Shown piece by piece: positions 8,025 through 16,719 of a DNA stretch of 38,643 nucleotides. The notes under the pieces were generated by a model, which was not told where the DNA came from, searched no databases, and saw nothing but the letters and a program-made list of their open reading frames with translations. Each line of letters starts with the position of its first letter. Position 1 is the first letter of the stretch. The stretch is from positions 1 through 38,643 of IMG/VR virus record IMGVR_UViG_3300046009_007501, one strand, 5' to 3'. Source of the stretch: a virus. The position numbers were made by a program, and so were the translations under genes.

Positions 8025-11000
8025 ATGGCAAAACAAGTCAAACTTGATTTATCCCAATTTAAAGCATCTGGTGTTTATACTCTAGAATTTGATGCTAGTG
8101 AGAATATCATTATAAACCCATCAACGATTAGATTAGTTGTTGGTTATTCCACTATCGGACCTTTCAATACGCCAGTTTATTGTCCGGATATAACGACTTT
8201 CCAATCAGTATTTGGAGATATAGACAAATCTATGGAGAAAAAAGGATCTTTCTTCCACAGATCTTCACTAGTTTGTTTACAAAGCGGACCTATATTTGCA
8301 CTTAATTTAAGACTTTTAAATAATTCAGTAGACGAGAACGGTGATCCTGACTATGCGGCAGGTGCAGACGTTGCTAGATATAGAGCATTCTCTATGGATA
8401 CTGAAGAGCAAAATGGTGCAAATGCAACAGGAGCTTACTCTGATCCTCTTACTAAACAAGATAAATTATTATCCTCTTACTACAACAAAGAGAAGTTCTG
8501 GTTCCCAGATACTACATATTTACTAGCTACAGAGGACACATCTGGGTCACAACCTGACTCTAGAAAATTATTTAGTATAGTTAACCTAGGACAAAATCCG
8601 GTCAGTATTATAGTTAGAAAATCTCTTGACTCAAGATTCCCATTAAAAGGATTCGACATCACAGCAAGAGAATATTTCGGAGCTGATAACGTTCCTTCTT
8701 ATATGAACCAGTATGATTATCTTTCTGATTGGTTTATAGACGTTATAGTTATAAGCGGAAATTGGACAGACTACCAAGCACTAGCAAACGATCCTATCTA
8801 TAGTGCATACTTTACTTCCAAAGGATTTATCAAATCACAAATAGATAATTTCTTAGCATTGGATGGTATTAATTTAGTACTTACAACTACTGGTACTGTA
8901 ATCCCTAACTTCGTTGATCAAAATGGTACTCTAAGATACATTCAAACTTTAATTAACAACCAGACACCTACTACAGGTATCTTCTGTGCAGTTAATGAAG
9001 AAGCTTTAGATGATTTAGTAGATAACTCATCAGTATTTGACTTAGTTGGACATCACTTAGTAGATGAAATAGGACCAGATGCAGATATAACAGCTGTACC
9101 AAAAAATCTTAATTTCTTATCTTATAGTCAAAATTTATTTGCTGACTACACATACTACAGAAACGTAGACGGAGCAACAGGTGGTACTGAAATACAAGAC
9201 GACCTTTCTCCATCTAACCCAGGAATGGATATACTTCCAGAAACTGGTACTCTTCTTTTAGATACGTTGTATAATGCAACTGGAGATGCTGGTATCCCTA
9301 CAAGTTTATGGGATTCTTACAATTCTACAGCTAGAGACGGAGGAGCTATTTATATCGATACTTTATTTACATCATCAACTCTTCACGACGATCAAATAAC
9401 TACGTTGGATGAATTCGTATCTGTTTCTAATGATGCACCTGCGGATAGATGGGTATTAGGAAAAGTAACTTCCAACTTACCAACTCCTGGTTATCTAGGA
9501 TTCTACGAGGGTGATTTAGTTAAATTAAGAATCGTTGAAGCTAAATTTATTACTAATTCAACTTTACCAACTGGTGTTAGACAACAGGTCAGACTAAGAT
9601 TAAAACATCCTCTTGTTGGTTCTACAGCAGCTACAACATATGTTGAACCATACGATTTAACAAATAAGAGTAGCGCAGCAGCTTATCAAATTGGTACTCC
9701 GGATTATTTTGATAACGATGACGTTTACTTCTCTCCTGATATCCCAGTAGGAACAGATTCTTACTTAGCATACGAAAACTCTTCTATGTATAGAGACTGG
9801 GTTACCGGTAATATCGGTGATGGCGATACGGATTGGAAAGACGATTCAGGATCTTTATTACAGTATCTAAAATTTGAGGTTAATGTAGACCGAGATGGAT
9901 ACAACATCCTAGTTTGTAGAGCTTATGGAGATGACACATTCACAACTCCTGAAGCTATAGCAACGTGGGATACAACTTACGTAAGCTCACTTCCGGTTGG
10001 AACTAATCTAACAACAGGAGAAAGCTTCAATATAGTATCTACTAAAGGTAATATAAGCGATTATGTTGATATTATAACTCAGTTACAGCCTAACATTATA
10101 GAAATAACAACTGCGGTTGCTAATTCTTCAGCAATAAAGGTTGGAGATCTACTAGTATCTACAGACACACAGATCTATGATAATCCATTAACTGAAAATC
10201 TTCAGTCAAGATTAACTAGAGTACTGGAAGTTAAAACTGTAGCTTCTGCGACATCTCCTGGGGTTTACACGGTACAGGTTAAAACTGAAAGACCGATTCA
10301 ACTATACCCTGGAGTAACTACTAGAGTTTGGAAATTTAAAAATATCCAAGAGTTTGTTACTACGTTTAATTTCACTTATTTACCTGGTGCAGACATTAAG
10401 GCAGCTTCTATGCCTAATGGAACTGACACAAGAATGAATGCTATCTTAAACGTACTTACTAACACAAACCTTGCTAGAACATTAGCGGACACAGACGTAA
10501 TTACTTTCAGATACATTATCGATACATTCGATGGAGGTATACAGCCTAACTGTAAATATCAGCTTACTAGACTTGCTAAAAACAGACAAAAATGTTTAGC
10601 AATATGTAACCTCCCTTCAATGAAGAAATTCTCAGAGTCAGTAGATCCTAGATTTACTTCGGCTCCTACTGCAACTGATCCAGCACCACTTTTACAAGCT
10701 AGATACATTGCAGACGGAGGTAACCTAAGTTTAAATCCTTCATTTACTTTCTCATTACCTGATGAGGATCTTGGAGCTAAATTCTCTGGTTTCTTTGCGC
10801 CTTTCTTAACTATTAGAGAGAACAACAAGAACTTGAACGTTCCTCCAGCACCATACGTTTCGAATAACTTTATCCGTAAGTTTATTACAGGAGAACCTTA
10901 TTCAATAGTGGCAGGTCTTAAGAGAGGTATTATATCAGCTGGTAACTTAGTAGGACTAGAGTATGATTTCGATCTACAAGACAGAGAATACTTAGAGCCA

Positions 11001-11426
11001 TTTGGTATTAACCCAATCATCAGAAAAAGAGGGGTTGGTATTGTTATCTACGGTAACCAAACTAGCTACCAAAGAACAAACTCAGCATTCAACAACTTAC
11101 ACGTTAGAGACCTTCTAATTACTGTTGAAACTGCAATAGAGGATATCCTTTCTAACTACGTTTTCGATTTCAACGAAGATAACGTTAGACTTGAGATCAA
11201 GACTTTGGTAGACAACTACTTATCTGGAGTAAGATCTGTTGGAGGAGTTTACAACTACCTTACTATTATGGACTCTTCAAACAATACACCTGCAATCATC
11301 GATCAAAACATCGGTATAATCGACGTTATTATCGAGCCTGCAAGAGGTATTCACAAGTTCATCAATAGAATGACAGTTACTAGAACAGGAGGTATATCTT
11401 CTGGAGGATTTATACAATTCAGCTAA
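8025..11426 (+). CDS. gp18: Contractile tail sheath protein, gp18-like, enlarged
   Basis: The 1133-aa product is the tail sheath subunit. The N-terminus has the usual sheath strand and the segment FFHRSSLVCLQSGPIFALNL. The last 200 residues carry the conserved sheath core with GVGIVIYGNQTSY, a helix beginning NLHVRDLLITVE, and the closing strand IIDVIIEPARGIHKF. T4 gp18 is 659 aa, so about 470 extra residues are inserted, mainly in the middle (roughly residues 150-850), where sheath proteins place surface-exposed domains. It is followed by the two tail-tube genes, as in T4. It starts in an A-rich context (AATAAAAATTAAAA before ATG) with no Shine-Dalgarno sequence. Confidence 0.95.
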   Translation: MAKQVKLDLSQFKASGVYTLEFDASENIIINPSTIRLVVGYSTIGPFNTPVYCPDITTFQSVFGDIDKSMEKKGSFFHRSSLVCLQSGPIFALNLRLLNNSVDENGDPDYAAGADVARYRAFSMDTEEQNGANATGAYSDPLTKQDKLLSSYYNKEKFWFPDTTYLLATEDTSGSQPDSRKLFSIVNLGQNPVSIIVRKSLDSRFPLKGFDITAREYFGADNVPSYMNQYDYLSDWFIDVIVISGNWTDYQALANDPIYSAYFTSKGFIKSQIDNFLALDGINLVLTTTGTVIPNFVDQNGTLRYIQTLINNQTPTTGIFCAVNEEALDDLVDNSSVFDLVGHHLVDEIGPDADITAVPKNLNFLSYSQNLFADYTYYRNVDGATGGTEIQDDLSPSNPGMDILPETGTLLLDTLYNATGDAGIPTSLWDSYNSTARDGGAIYIDTLFTSSTLHDDQITTLDEFVSVSNDAPADRWVLGKVTSNLPTPGYLGFYEGDLVKLRIVEAKFITNSTLPTGVRQQVRLRLKHPLVGSTAATTYVEPYDLTNKSSAAAYQIGTPDYFDNDDVYFSPDIPVGTDSYLAYENSSMYRDWVTGNIGDGDTDWKDDSGSLLQYLKFEVNVDRDGYNILVCRAYGDDTFTTPEAIATWDTTYVSSLPVGTNLTTGESFNIVSTKGNISDYVDIITQLQPNIIEITTAVANSSAIKVGDLLVSTDTQIYDNPLTENLQSRLTRVLEVKTVASATSPGVYTVQVKTERPIQLYPGVTTRVWKFKNIQEFVTTFNFTYLPGADIKAASMPNGTDTRMNAILNVLTNTNLARTLADTDVITFRYIIDTFDGGIQPNCKYQLTRLAKNRQKCLAICNLPSMKKFSESVDPRFTSAPTATDPAPLLQARYIADGGNLSLNPSFTFSLPDEDLGAKFSGFFAPFLTIRENNKNLNVPPAPYVSNNFIRKFITGEPYSIVAGLKRGIISAGNLVGLEYDFDLQDREYLEPFGINPIIRKRGVGIVIYGNQTSYQRTNSAFNNLHVRDLLITVETAIEDILSNYVFDFNEDNVRLEIKTLVDNYLSGVRSVGGVYNYLTIMDSSNNTPAIIDQNIGIIDVIIEPARGIHKFINRMTVTRTGGISSGGFIQFS

Positions 11427-11455
11427 TGATTTTGAGTATAATTCTCTAATGTAAA

Positions 11456-11464
11456 TATATAAAA
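11456..11464 (+). promoter_or_regulatory. TATATA-box late-promoter candidate for tail tube 1
   Basis: TATATAAAA lies 7 bases before the first tube gene, within the 45-base gap after the sheath gene. A start about 6-7 bases downstream would give a leaderless or nearly leaderless transcript. It may instead be part of the A/T-rich translation-initiation region. Confidence 0.35.
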
Positions 11465-11471
11465 TAAAAAC

Positions 11472-12044
11472 ATGGCAGGATTACCACATTATACGAGTTC
11501 TAAGGCTTCGGTTAACAAATTCGAACCGATTTTCCTCAACCAGTTTGAGGTTACCATTACTCCGCCAACGGCTATTCCAGTACAAGCTGGAAACCCTGGC
11601 GCAGCTAATATATTATTGGAACAAGTTACTAGAGTATCAGGTCTTCAAGTAGATCAAAATGCTGGAGAGATCACACAGCAATACAAATTTGCTAAAAGAT
11701 ACTACTCTGGTGCTGCTCCTCAAAGAACTGGTTTAGATGTTGACATAGAATTTGAAATTAACCTTAACGAGAATAATTCGATGTATGTTTTTAAAACATT
11801 ACGTCAATGGTCTGATTTAATTTACAATCCTCTTACTGGGGCAATGGGACTTAAGAAAGACTATACAGGTAATATACTCGTTAACGTTTTCAACAAACAA
11901 GGAGATATCTTTAGAAAAATAAACCTAAGAGATTGTTTCCCAATGACTCCAATACCAGAAATGGCATTAAACTACACACAAACTTCAATCTACAAATTGA
12001 ATTTAACTTGGGCAGTTGACTATTTCGACGACGTATTTATATAA
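11472..12044 (+). CDS. gp19: Tail tube protein gp19-like, copy 1
   Basis: This 190-aa protein has the tail-tube signature: an N-terminal FLNQFEVTITPP strand, VSGLQVDQ, the tube hairpin, LRQWSDLIYNPLTG, and a closing WAVDYFDDVFI. T4 gp19 (163 aa) stacks as hexamers to form the inner tube through which DNA passes, surrounded by gp18. It lies directly after the sheath gene. The next gene, 11 bases on, is a clear paralog with the same start (MAGLPH), the same RQWSDLIYNPLTGA block and the same YF(D/E)DVF end. Confidence 0.95.
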   Translation: MAGLPHYTSSKASVNKFEPIFLNQFEVTITPPTAIPVQAGNPGAANILLEQVTRVSGLQVDQNAGEITQQYKFAKRYYSGAAPQRTGLDVDIEFEINLNENNSMYVFKTLRQWSDLIYNPLTGAMGLKKDYTGNILVNVFNKQGDIFRKINLRDCFPMTPIPEMALNYTQTSIYKLNLTWAVDYFDDVFI

Positions 12045-12055
12045 AAAAATAAAAA

Positions 12056-12634
12056 ATGGCAGGATTACCACATTTTACAGCATCAAAAGCAGCAGTACAA
12101 TTATACGAACCGGTATATCTTAACCAGTTTGAGGTTATAATACAGCCTCCAGTTGGTGTTGCTTTAGAACAAGGGAACGGAGGAAGAACTCTTTTAGTAG
12201 AAAACGTGCTTTCAGTTTCTGGATTAGCAGTTGATAAAAACCCAGGTATAGCGGAGCAAAGATATAAATTCGCTAGAAGAAGATACGCTGCAGGTGCAGT
12301 TGATGATACTGGTGTTAAGGTTAGGATTGAATTTGAAACAAACCTTAACGACAACAATAGCAACTATGTATTTAAGGCATTAAGACAGTGGTCAGATTTA
12401 ATATACAACCCTCTAACAGGAGCAACTGGTATTAAATCAACTTACGCAGGAGGAACTTATATACTAATTTCTATATTCAATAAACAAGGAGACGTTTTCA
12501 GAAGAATTAAATTAGTAAACTGCTTCCCCGTAGATCAGATTAAATCACTGGATTTGGATTATACTAACGGTACAACACCTTATAAGATCCCACTATCTTT
12601 TAGAGCGGATTATTTCGAAGACGTTTTTAATTAA
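12056..12634 (+). CDS. gp19: Tail tube protein gp19-like, copy 2
   Basis: The 192-aa product is a second tail-tube protein. It shares with copy 1 the segments MAGLPH, YLNQFEV, VSGLAVDKN, ALRQWSDLIYNPLTGA and DYFEDVFN, but the loops between them have diverged, so this is not a recent duplication. Both copies keep the full fold and intact ends, which argues against a decaying duplicate. It could form a distinct part of the tube (for example the distal end), a mixed tube, or a baseplate-proximal ring. It is preceded by AAATAAAAA without a Shine-Dalgarno sequence and followed by an intrinsic terminator, which closes the sheath-tube operon. Confidence 0.93.
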   Translation: MAGLPHFTASKAAVQLYEPVYLNQFEVIIQPPVGVALEQGNGGRTLLVENVLSVSGLAVDKNPGIAEQRYKFARRRYAAGAVDDTGVKVRIEFETNLNDNNSNYVFKALRQWSDLIYNPLTGATGIKSTYAGGTYILISIFNKQGDVFRRIKLVNCFPVDQIKSLDLDYTNGTTPYKIPLSFRADYFEDVFN

Positions 12635-12654
12635 TTTTATCTTTACCAATATAT

Positions 12655-12686
12655 AAATGGAGGCTCAACAAAGTCTCCATTTTTTG
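12655..12686 (+). terminator. Intrinsic terminator after the tail-tube genes
   Basis: AAATGGAG (12655-12662) pairs with CTCCATTT (12675-12682) around a 12-base loop and runs into six consecutive T. It ends the sheath-tube operon. A TATATAAAT motif (12650-12658) overlaps its left arm. Confidence 0.85.
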
Positions 12687-12736
12687 TTTTTGGTTAAAAC
12701 TTAAAATGTTAAATTAAAATAACATGGACGACGATC

Positions 12737-12949
12737 GTGAACCAGAAAAGAAGAATAAGAATGGCTTCAGTGTGTTTAGTCTTAGCAACTTTCTTCAATC
12801 CCTTCGGATTCGATATCCTTTTTGCAGCAATAATGAGATGGACGAATTCCTACTGGCATACAGTAGCAATTTTTTACTTCCTTTCGGGTGTTTTCTTTGG
12901 GCTTTATTTCTTTTTGTCATCAAATAAGAAACTAAAATCAAAAGATTAG
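12737..12949 (+). CDS. Small two-helix membrane protein
   Basis: This short frame starts with GTG at 12737 (70 aa); an internal ATG at 12761 would give 62 aa. The N-terminus is basic (NQKRRIR), followed by a hydrophobic segment, a Trp-containing turn (RWTNSYWHT), a second segment (IFYFLSGVFFGLYFFL) and a Lys-rich end, a normal two-pass topology. A competing frame starts with ATG at 12724 (67 aa) and overlaps almost entirely. I prefer this one because its hydrophobic pattern and charged ends look natural, but I cannot exclude the other. It lies just after a terminator and before the baseplate gene. Function is unknown. Confidence 0.5.
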   Translation: MNQKRRIRMASVCLVLATFFNPFGFDILFAAIMRWTNSYWHTVAIFYFLSGVFFGLYFFLSSNKKLKSKD

Positions 12950-12972
12950 TAAAATGAGATATAAGAAAACCT

Positions 12973-14016
12973 ATGACAGATAATATAAATGACGAATTAC
13001 TAGGTCAGCTTAGCCAAAGAGAAGCTGCTTCTAGATTTGAGTATGATCAAGATCCTGATGTTGCTGGATACGAAATACCAAATTGGATTCAGAATGAAAC
13101 AATGCCAAAAAATCCAGCTACTCCTAACCAGACTCAACCACAGTCTAATAACTTAGGTAAGGCTAATGTTTCTAGAACACCTCTAGGCATGGAATCAGAA
13201 TGGAAGAATATACCCGCAGAAAATCTTCCTTCCAAAGGATTTGGATATCCGCCAGGATTCGAAATTGCCATAAAAGCTGCAGAGGTTAGAGAAATAAGAC
13301 AATTCTCAACAGTTGATGAAAATGATAGGATAGATCTTGACGACAAATTAAATTCTATACTTGCTAAGTGTATGAAGATAAGATGGAACGGCGGATTTCT
13401 AGAGTCTTTTGATCTTTGGTACGAGGATAGATTTTACATAATAATGTCAATCCGAGACGTCACTTTTATCAGAGGCGAGAATAAAATATTATTACCAGTA
13501 ACAAAAAATTGTAAGAGAGAAGACTGCGATGTTCCAGATATGATAGAGCTAAGATCTAATTTATTAGATAGCTTTGTTGTTGACCAAGAAATACTTAAAA
13601 GATATAGTACGGAATCTTACTCTTTTAAATTTATACCGAAAGACGGAACACCAGAACTGAACCTTTATATTCCTACAGTTGGAGTAACGACTATCTGTAG
13701 AAAAATCATAGCAGAAAAAAGAAGGAGAGGAAAAAAATTCGACGAGAGTTTTGCTAAGGTTGCTACATTTATAATTCCAGATTGGAGAGGATTGGACGAG
13801 TCTTTATATGACCAATACGAGAGAGCATCACTTGATTGGACTCCAATACAATTTTCAATAGCAGATCAAATAACGGAGAAGATCAACTTCGCAACAAAAT
13901 CTAGGATCTATAGTAAATGTGAAAGCTGTGAGGGGGAGGTCACAGCTGATATATCATTTCCCGGAGGGTACAGATCTCTTTTCGTTATTTCAGATATCTT
14001 TAGCCAATTACTTTAA
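12973..14016 (+). CDS. gp26: Baseplate hub protein, gp26-like
   Basis: The 347-aa product has the layout of the T4 baseplate-hub family that includes gp26: a disordered N-terminus of about 75 residues, the LPSKGFGYPPGF motif, then a conserved region around the ILAKCMKI and DRFYIIMSIRDVT segments, a Cys pair (KNCKREDC), and a C-terminal zinc-knuckle-like CESCEGEV followed by FPGGYRSLF. T4 gp26 (208 aa) is part of the hub assembly pathway. The final codons are CTT TAA, and a second frame running past this stop encodes a gp51-like segment. A +1 slip here would yield a 406-aa fusion. Confidence 0.75.
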   Translation: MTDNINDELLGQLSQREAASRFEYDQDPDVAGYEIPNWIQNETMPKNPATPNQTQPQSNNLGKANVSRTPLGMESEWKNIPAENLPSKGFGYPPGFEIAIKAAEVREIRQFSTVDENDRIDLDDKLNSILAKCMKIRWNGGFLESFDLWYEDRFYIIMSIRDVTFIRGENKILLPVTKNCKREDCDVPDMIELRSNLLDSFVVDQEILKRYSTESYSFKFIPKDGTPELNLYIPTVGVTTICRKIIAEKRRRGKKFDESFAKVATFIIPDWRGLDESLYDQYERASLDWTPIQFSIADQITEKINFATKSRIYSKCESCEGEVTADISFPGGYRSLFVISDIFSQLL

Positions 14017-14194
14017 TATAAAGTTCAGGCTATGGGAGGAGTTCAAATTATCTATAGATCTTTTAGAATCAATGCCCTTTTATGAGTATCAGATATTTAT
14101 AGACAAGTTAAACGAAAAAATAGAAAAAGAAAATAAGAGAATAGAACAAGGAAACTTAGTAGAAGCATTCTCGTTTAAAAACCCAAAAAGATAA
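13919..14194 (+). CDS. gp51-like hub-assembly segment in the +1 frame
   Basis: This frame overlaps the gp26-like gene by 98 bases and continues 178 bases beyond its stop. Only the part after 14012 looks like protein: an aromatic helix (FRLWEEFKLSIDLLESM), then PFYEYQIFIDKL and a charged helix. Short proteins of this type, with a MPFYE-like turn, follow gp26 in related phages as gp51-like assembly factors; I recall this family only loosely. There is no convincing start: the ATG at 13919 is deep inside gp26, and the next ATG (14072) would remove half the helical part. This makes +1 frameshifting at CTT TAA (14011-14016) the more attractive explanation. Confidence 0.6.
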   Translation: MKAVRGRSQLIYHFPEGTDLFSLFQISLANYFNIKFRLWEEFKLSIDLLESMPFYEYQIFIDKLNEKIEKENKRIEQGNLVEAFSFKNPKR

Positions 14195-14209
14195 CATTTT
14201 TGGGTTTTT
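14177..14209 (+). terminator. Strong intrinsic terminator after the hub genes
   Basis: AAAAACCCAAAAA (14177-14189) and TTTTTGGGTTTTT (14197-14209) form a perfect 13-base inverted repeat around a seven-base loop, ending in a T-run. The left arm overlaps the last codons and stop of the gp51-like frame. The symmetric A/T tails could terminate transcription in both directions. Confidence 0.9.
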
Positions 14210-14212
14210 AGG

Positions 14213-14222
14213 TATATAAATA
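14213..14222 (+). promoter_or_regulatory. Late-promoter candidate with exact T4 late box
   Basis: TATATAAATA directly follows the terminator and contains the T4 late consensus TATAAATA (14215-14222). It would drive the 578-aa gene that starts 10 bases later, again with almost no leader. Confidence 0.6.
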
Positions 14223-14231
14223 AAAAATATT

Positions 14232-15968
14232 TTGGCAGGAGAAACAGGAACACAAGGAGCAGCAGGATCGGAATTTCCGGTTTTCAAATCATCCGAAGGA
14301 GCTTTCGATAGAGCAAAGTACGAGGAGCAAGATAAGGCAAGGATAGTATCAGATGGAATAACTGCGCGTTCTACTGGAAAAGAAATAGACGAGGATCTAG
14401 TAAAGAAAAAAAAATCAGCGGATCAAGTTATAAAAGAAGCTAATAAATTTTACGACGATTCATTTCAAAAAAACGTAAAAGGATTAGATCCTGCTTATGA
14501 TCCAAGCCTTATCTATTATTCAGAAGCTTATTCAGATGGAGGATTAAATAAAAACAAAATACGAAGGAAATTAGAAAAAGGAGAAACTATAGACGGCAAG
14601 GAGATTTTTGAAATGTCTAAGCAAGCTGCCGAAAATAAAATAAGTAATGCCAAGGTTCTTAAAGATGGTAGAGTTACTGATATAGTAGAAAATTTAGGCT
14701 TAAAAGATGTAAAGCAATTAGATCTATACGAGGATGTAAAAAGTGATTTTGATAGTAAGATAAAGGACGAAAAAATTAAATTTGAGCCACTTCTTGATAA
14801 TTTTGCTAAGGTGCTACACTATTTTAGTGTTAAGGATTCATTTATGGCTAGTCAATATGCTCCTATTTTATATACTCCTGAAAATATGGCTATAATTTCT
14901 GCTTTAGGAAAAGTTCTAGAAGCTGAAGGATTTACCAATGAGAGTGTTACTAAAATGGCAAAAGCATATGATGATAACATAAAAAAGCTAATAGAAAAAA
15001 AAGAAGGAAAAAAAGCTGAGGATATAATAAAAGAAGCTGGAGAAGAGGCAAAGAAAGAAGGAGAAGCTAAAGTAGAAGAGCAAAAATTAGATGAGAAAAG
15101 CACACCAGCTCCTACCGGTCCTACCGGAGAAGGTGCTAAGCCATTAGAGGGAACACAAGAGACTCAAACGGGGGTAACAGGAGCATCTACAACAGCATCC
15201 ACTACTACTACAACAGAAACATTAACAACTGTAACATCAACTACCGGTCCTACCGGTCCTACCGGGTCACAAGAGCCATCAAAAGTTGAAGGAGCAAAAA
15301 CATCAACAACTGGTACAACTGGATCTAAACCGGTAACATCATCAGACGTTACAAAAAGACAAGAGGACCTATTATCATCTCTATTTGGTATAAAGTTCGC
15401 AGAATCTGGTACTGGTGCAACAGGACCAACAGGGGGTACCGAAACTACACCGAAAAAAAAGAAAGAGGAAACTACTCTAGAAAAAAAGGTAGAGGAGAAA
15501 AAAACCGAAACGGCTCAAAACACGACAACCACACCGACTACATCGACCACAGAGACCAAGCTGGAGGAGAAAATTTCATCAAATAATCAAACAGAAAATG
15601 AAACTTCCTCAGTAAATACTCCTATAAAAGAAACAGAACAACAAAACTTATCTAGTGTAATATCTCCAGAAAAAGAGAGCACTGATATGGATAAAAATAA
15701 TACAGAGGGAAATAAGGGAACAACAACTACAACAACAGAGACAAAAACAACAGAGACAAAAACTGAGGGAGGAGAAGGGGGTACATCATCCGCATCTAGT
15801 TTAGAAACAAATAAAACATCAGAGGATAAAGCAGCAACGGAGGAAAAACAAAAGGCTGATAAGGAAATGGCAGACGACATAAAATCTATGGTAAATCTGC
15901 TTACTCAATTAAACAGCACTTTACAAAATCCTCTTATGGTTATTCCAAACGGAAAAAAATTCAACTAG
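14232..15968 (+). CDS. Thr/Glu-rich virion protein candidate with collagen-like motifs
   Basis: This 578-aa protein starts with TTG (TTG GCA GGA, matching the ATG GCA GGA starts of the tube genes) after an A-rich leader. Residues 1-285 are helical and charged, with one conserved-looking block (LHYFSVKDSFMASQYAP). Residues 286-540 are low-complexity, dominated by Thr, Glu, Lys and Ser with scattered GPTG triplets, and are surely disordered. A short hydrophobic helix (MADDIKSMVNLLTQL) and the end NPLMVIPNGKKFN close it. It lies alone between a terminator and the next operon. Length close to the T4 tape measure gp29 (590 aa) and the baseplate context are suggestive, but the composition is not typical, so I leave the function open. 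Confidence 0.75.
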   Translation: MAGETGTQGAAGSEFPVFKSSEGAFDRAKYEEQDKARIVSDGITARSTGKEIDEDLVKKKKSADQVIKEANKFYDDSFQKNVKGLDPAYDPSLIYYSEAYSDGGLNKNKIRRKLEKGETIDGKEIFEMSKQAAENKISNAKVLKDGRVTDIVENLGLKDVKQLDLYEDVKSDFDSKIKDEKIKFEPLLDNFAKVLHYFSVKDSFMASQYAPILYTPENMAIISALGKVLEAEGFTNESVTKMAKAYDDNIKKLIEKKEGKKAEDIIKEAGEEAKKEGEAKVEEQKLDEKSTPAPTGPTGEGAKPLEGTQETQTGVTGASTTASTTTTTETLTTVTSTTGPTGPTGSQEPSKVEGAKTSTTGTTGSKPVTSSDVTKRQEDLLSSLFGIKFAESGTGATGPTGGTETTPKKKKEETTLEKKVEEKKTETAQNTTTTPTTSTTETKLEEKISSNNQTENETSSVNTPIKETEQQNLSSVISPEKESTDMDKNNTEGNKGTTTTTTETKTTETKTEGGEGGTSSASSLETNKTSEDKAATEEKQKADKEMADDIKSMVNLLTQLNSTLQNPLMVIPNGKKFN

Positions 15969-15973
15969 GGGGA

Positions 15974-16004
15974 TTTACTTTTTAAAACCAATTTTATATA
16001 TTTG
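15974..16004 (+). promoter_or_regulatory. Bacteroidota-type promoter of the dCMP deaminase operon
   Basis: TATATTTG (15997-16004) matches the Bacteroidota -7 consensus TAnnTTTG exactly. TTTA (15974-15977), close to the -33 TTTG, lies 19 bases upstream. The predicted start is about 20 bases before the first gene of the operon. It differs from the TATATA boxes of the virion genes. Confidence 0.6.
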
Positions 16005-16030
16005 TAATAAATAAACCTAAATAATAAATT

Positions 16031-16306
16031 ATGAGTAAAAACTATGAAATTACCAAGGAACTGAGAGAGACTTTAGTCAAGTTCATTAGTATGTATGGAG
16101 GCTACAAAGAATGTTTGGATCTTTTAGAAAATCAGGAAAAATCGGAATTTAACGAAGAAGAAGTAAACAAAATACTAAATCTCCTAGGAGTGTTTAGACT
16201 TATGGATACATTCCATATTGTAGAGCGCTTTAAAATCGAAGTCACACCACTAAAAAGCGCTGAATCTGATGAGCAATCAGAACCTACCGAAGAAAAAGCA
16301 GGATAA
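16031..16306 (+). CDS. Small acidic unknown protein
   Basis: This 91-aa acidic protein is predicted mostly helical, with a Glu-rich C-terminus (EQSEPTEEKAG). It is the first gene of the operon read from the host-like promoter at 15974-16004 and overlaps the start of dCMP deaminase by 38 bases, so the two are probably translationally coupled. I see no known motif. First position in what looks like an early or middle operon is typical for small host-interaction proteins, but nothing in the sequence shows that. Confidence 0.75.
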   Translation: MSKNYEITKELRETLVKFISMYGGYKECLDLLENQEKSEFNEEEVNKILNLLGVFRLMDTFHIVERFKIEVTPLKSAESDEQSEPTEEKAG

Positions 16307-16706
16307 GATAGATTCCCTATATTTGAGAATGGCCAAAGTTTGGTCGGAGAATTCACACTGCAATAGAAATAAGGTAGGTTGTTTAATAGTAAAAGATCGC
16401 CAAATAATATCTGACGGTTATAACGGAACCCCCTCTGGATTTTCCAATGAATGTGAGGACTGCGACAATAATACTTTTCCTATAGTATTACACGCAGAAG
16501 CTAATGCCATAACAAAAATAGCTAAGAGCACTAATAGTGCCGAAGGATCTACACTTTACGTGACACTATCCCCTTGTTTTGATTGTGCTAAATTAATCAT
16601 ACAAGCGGGAATAAAGAGAATTGTTTATTCTGAAACTTACAGAAATACCGATTCTTTTAAACTTTTCGAAGAGGCAGGAATAGAAATAAGAAAATTGGAA
16701 ATTTAA
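16269..16706 (+). CDS. cd: Deoxycytidylate (dCMP) deaminase
   Basis: This 145-aa enzyme converts dCMP to dUMP, feeding thymidylate synthesis. The zinc-dependent deaminase motifs are complete: HAEANAI with H75 and proton-donor E77, and SPCFDCAK with C103 and C106. The N-terminal block DGYNGTPSGF is typical of the dCMP subfamily rather than cytidine or tRNA deaminases. T4 Cd is 193 aa; this shorter form resembles bacterial and other phage enzymes. The ATG at 16269 overlaps the preceding gene but supplies the usual first helix (DSLYLRMAKVWSENSHC), so it is preferred over the internal ATG at 16329. Confidence 0.95.
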   Translation: MSNQNLPKKKQDKIDSLYLRMAKVWSENSHCNRNKVGCLIVKDRQIISDGYNGTPSGFSNECEDCDNNTFPIVLHAEANAITKIAKSTNSAEGSTLYVTLSPCFDCAKLIIQAGIKRIVYSETYRNTDSFKLFEEAGIEIRKLEI

Positions 16707-16719
16707 AAAAGATATTAAA

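Noticed and set aside
12724-12927. 67-codon frame starting ATG GAC GAC GAT
   Set aside because: It overlaps the preferred membrane-protein frame at 12737-12949 almost completely. Its hydrophobic pattern is less regular, though its start is better placed, so the choice is not certain.
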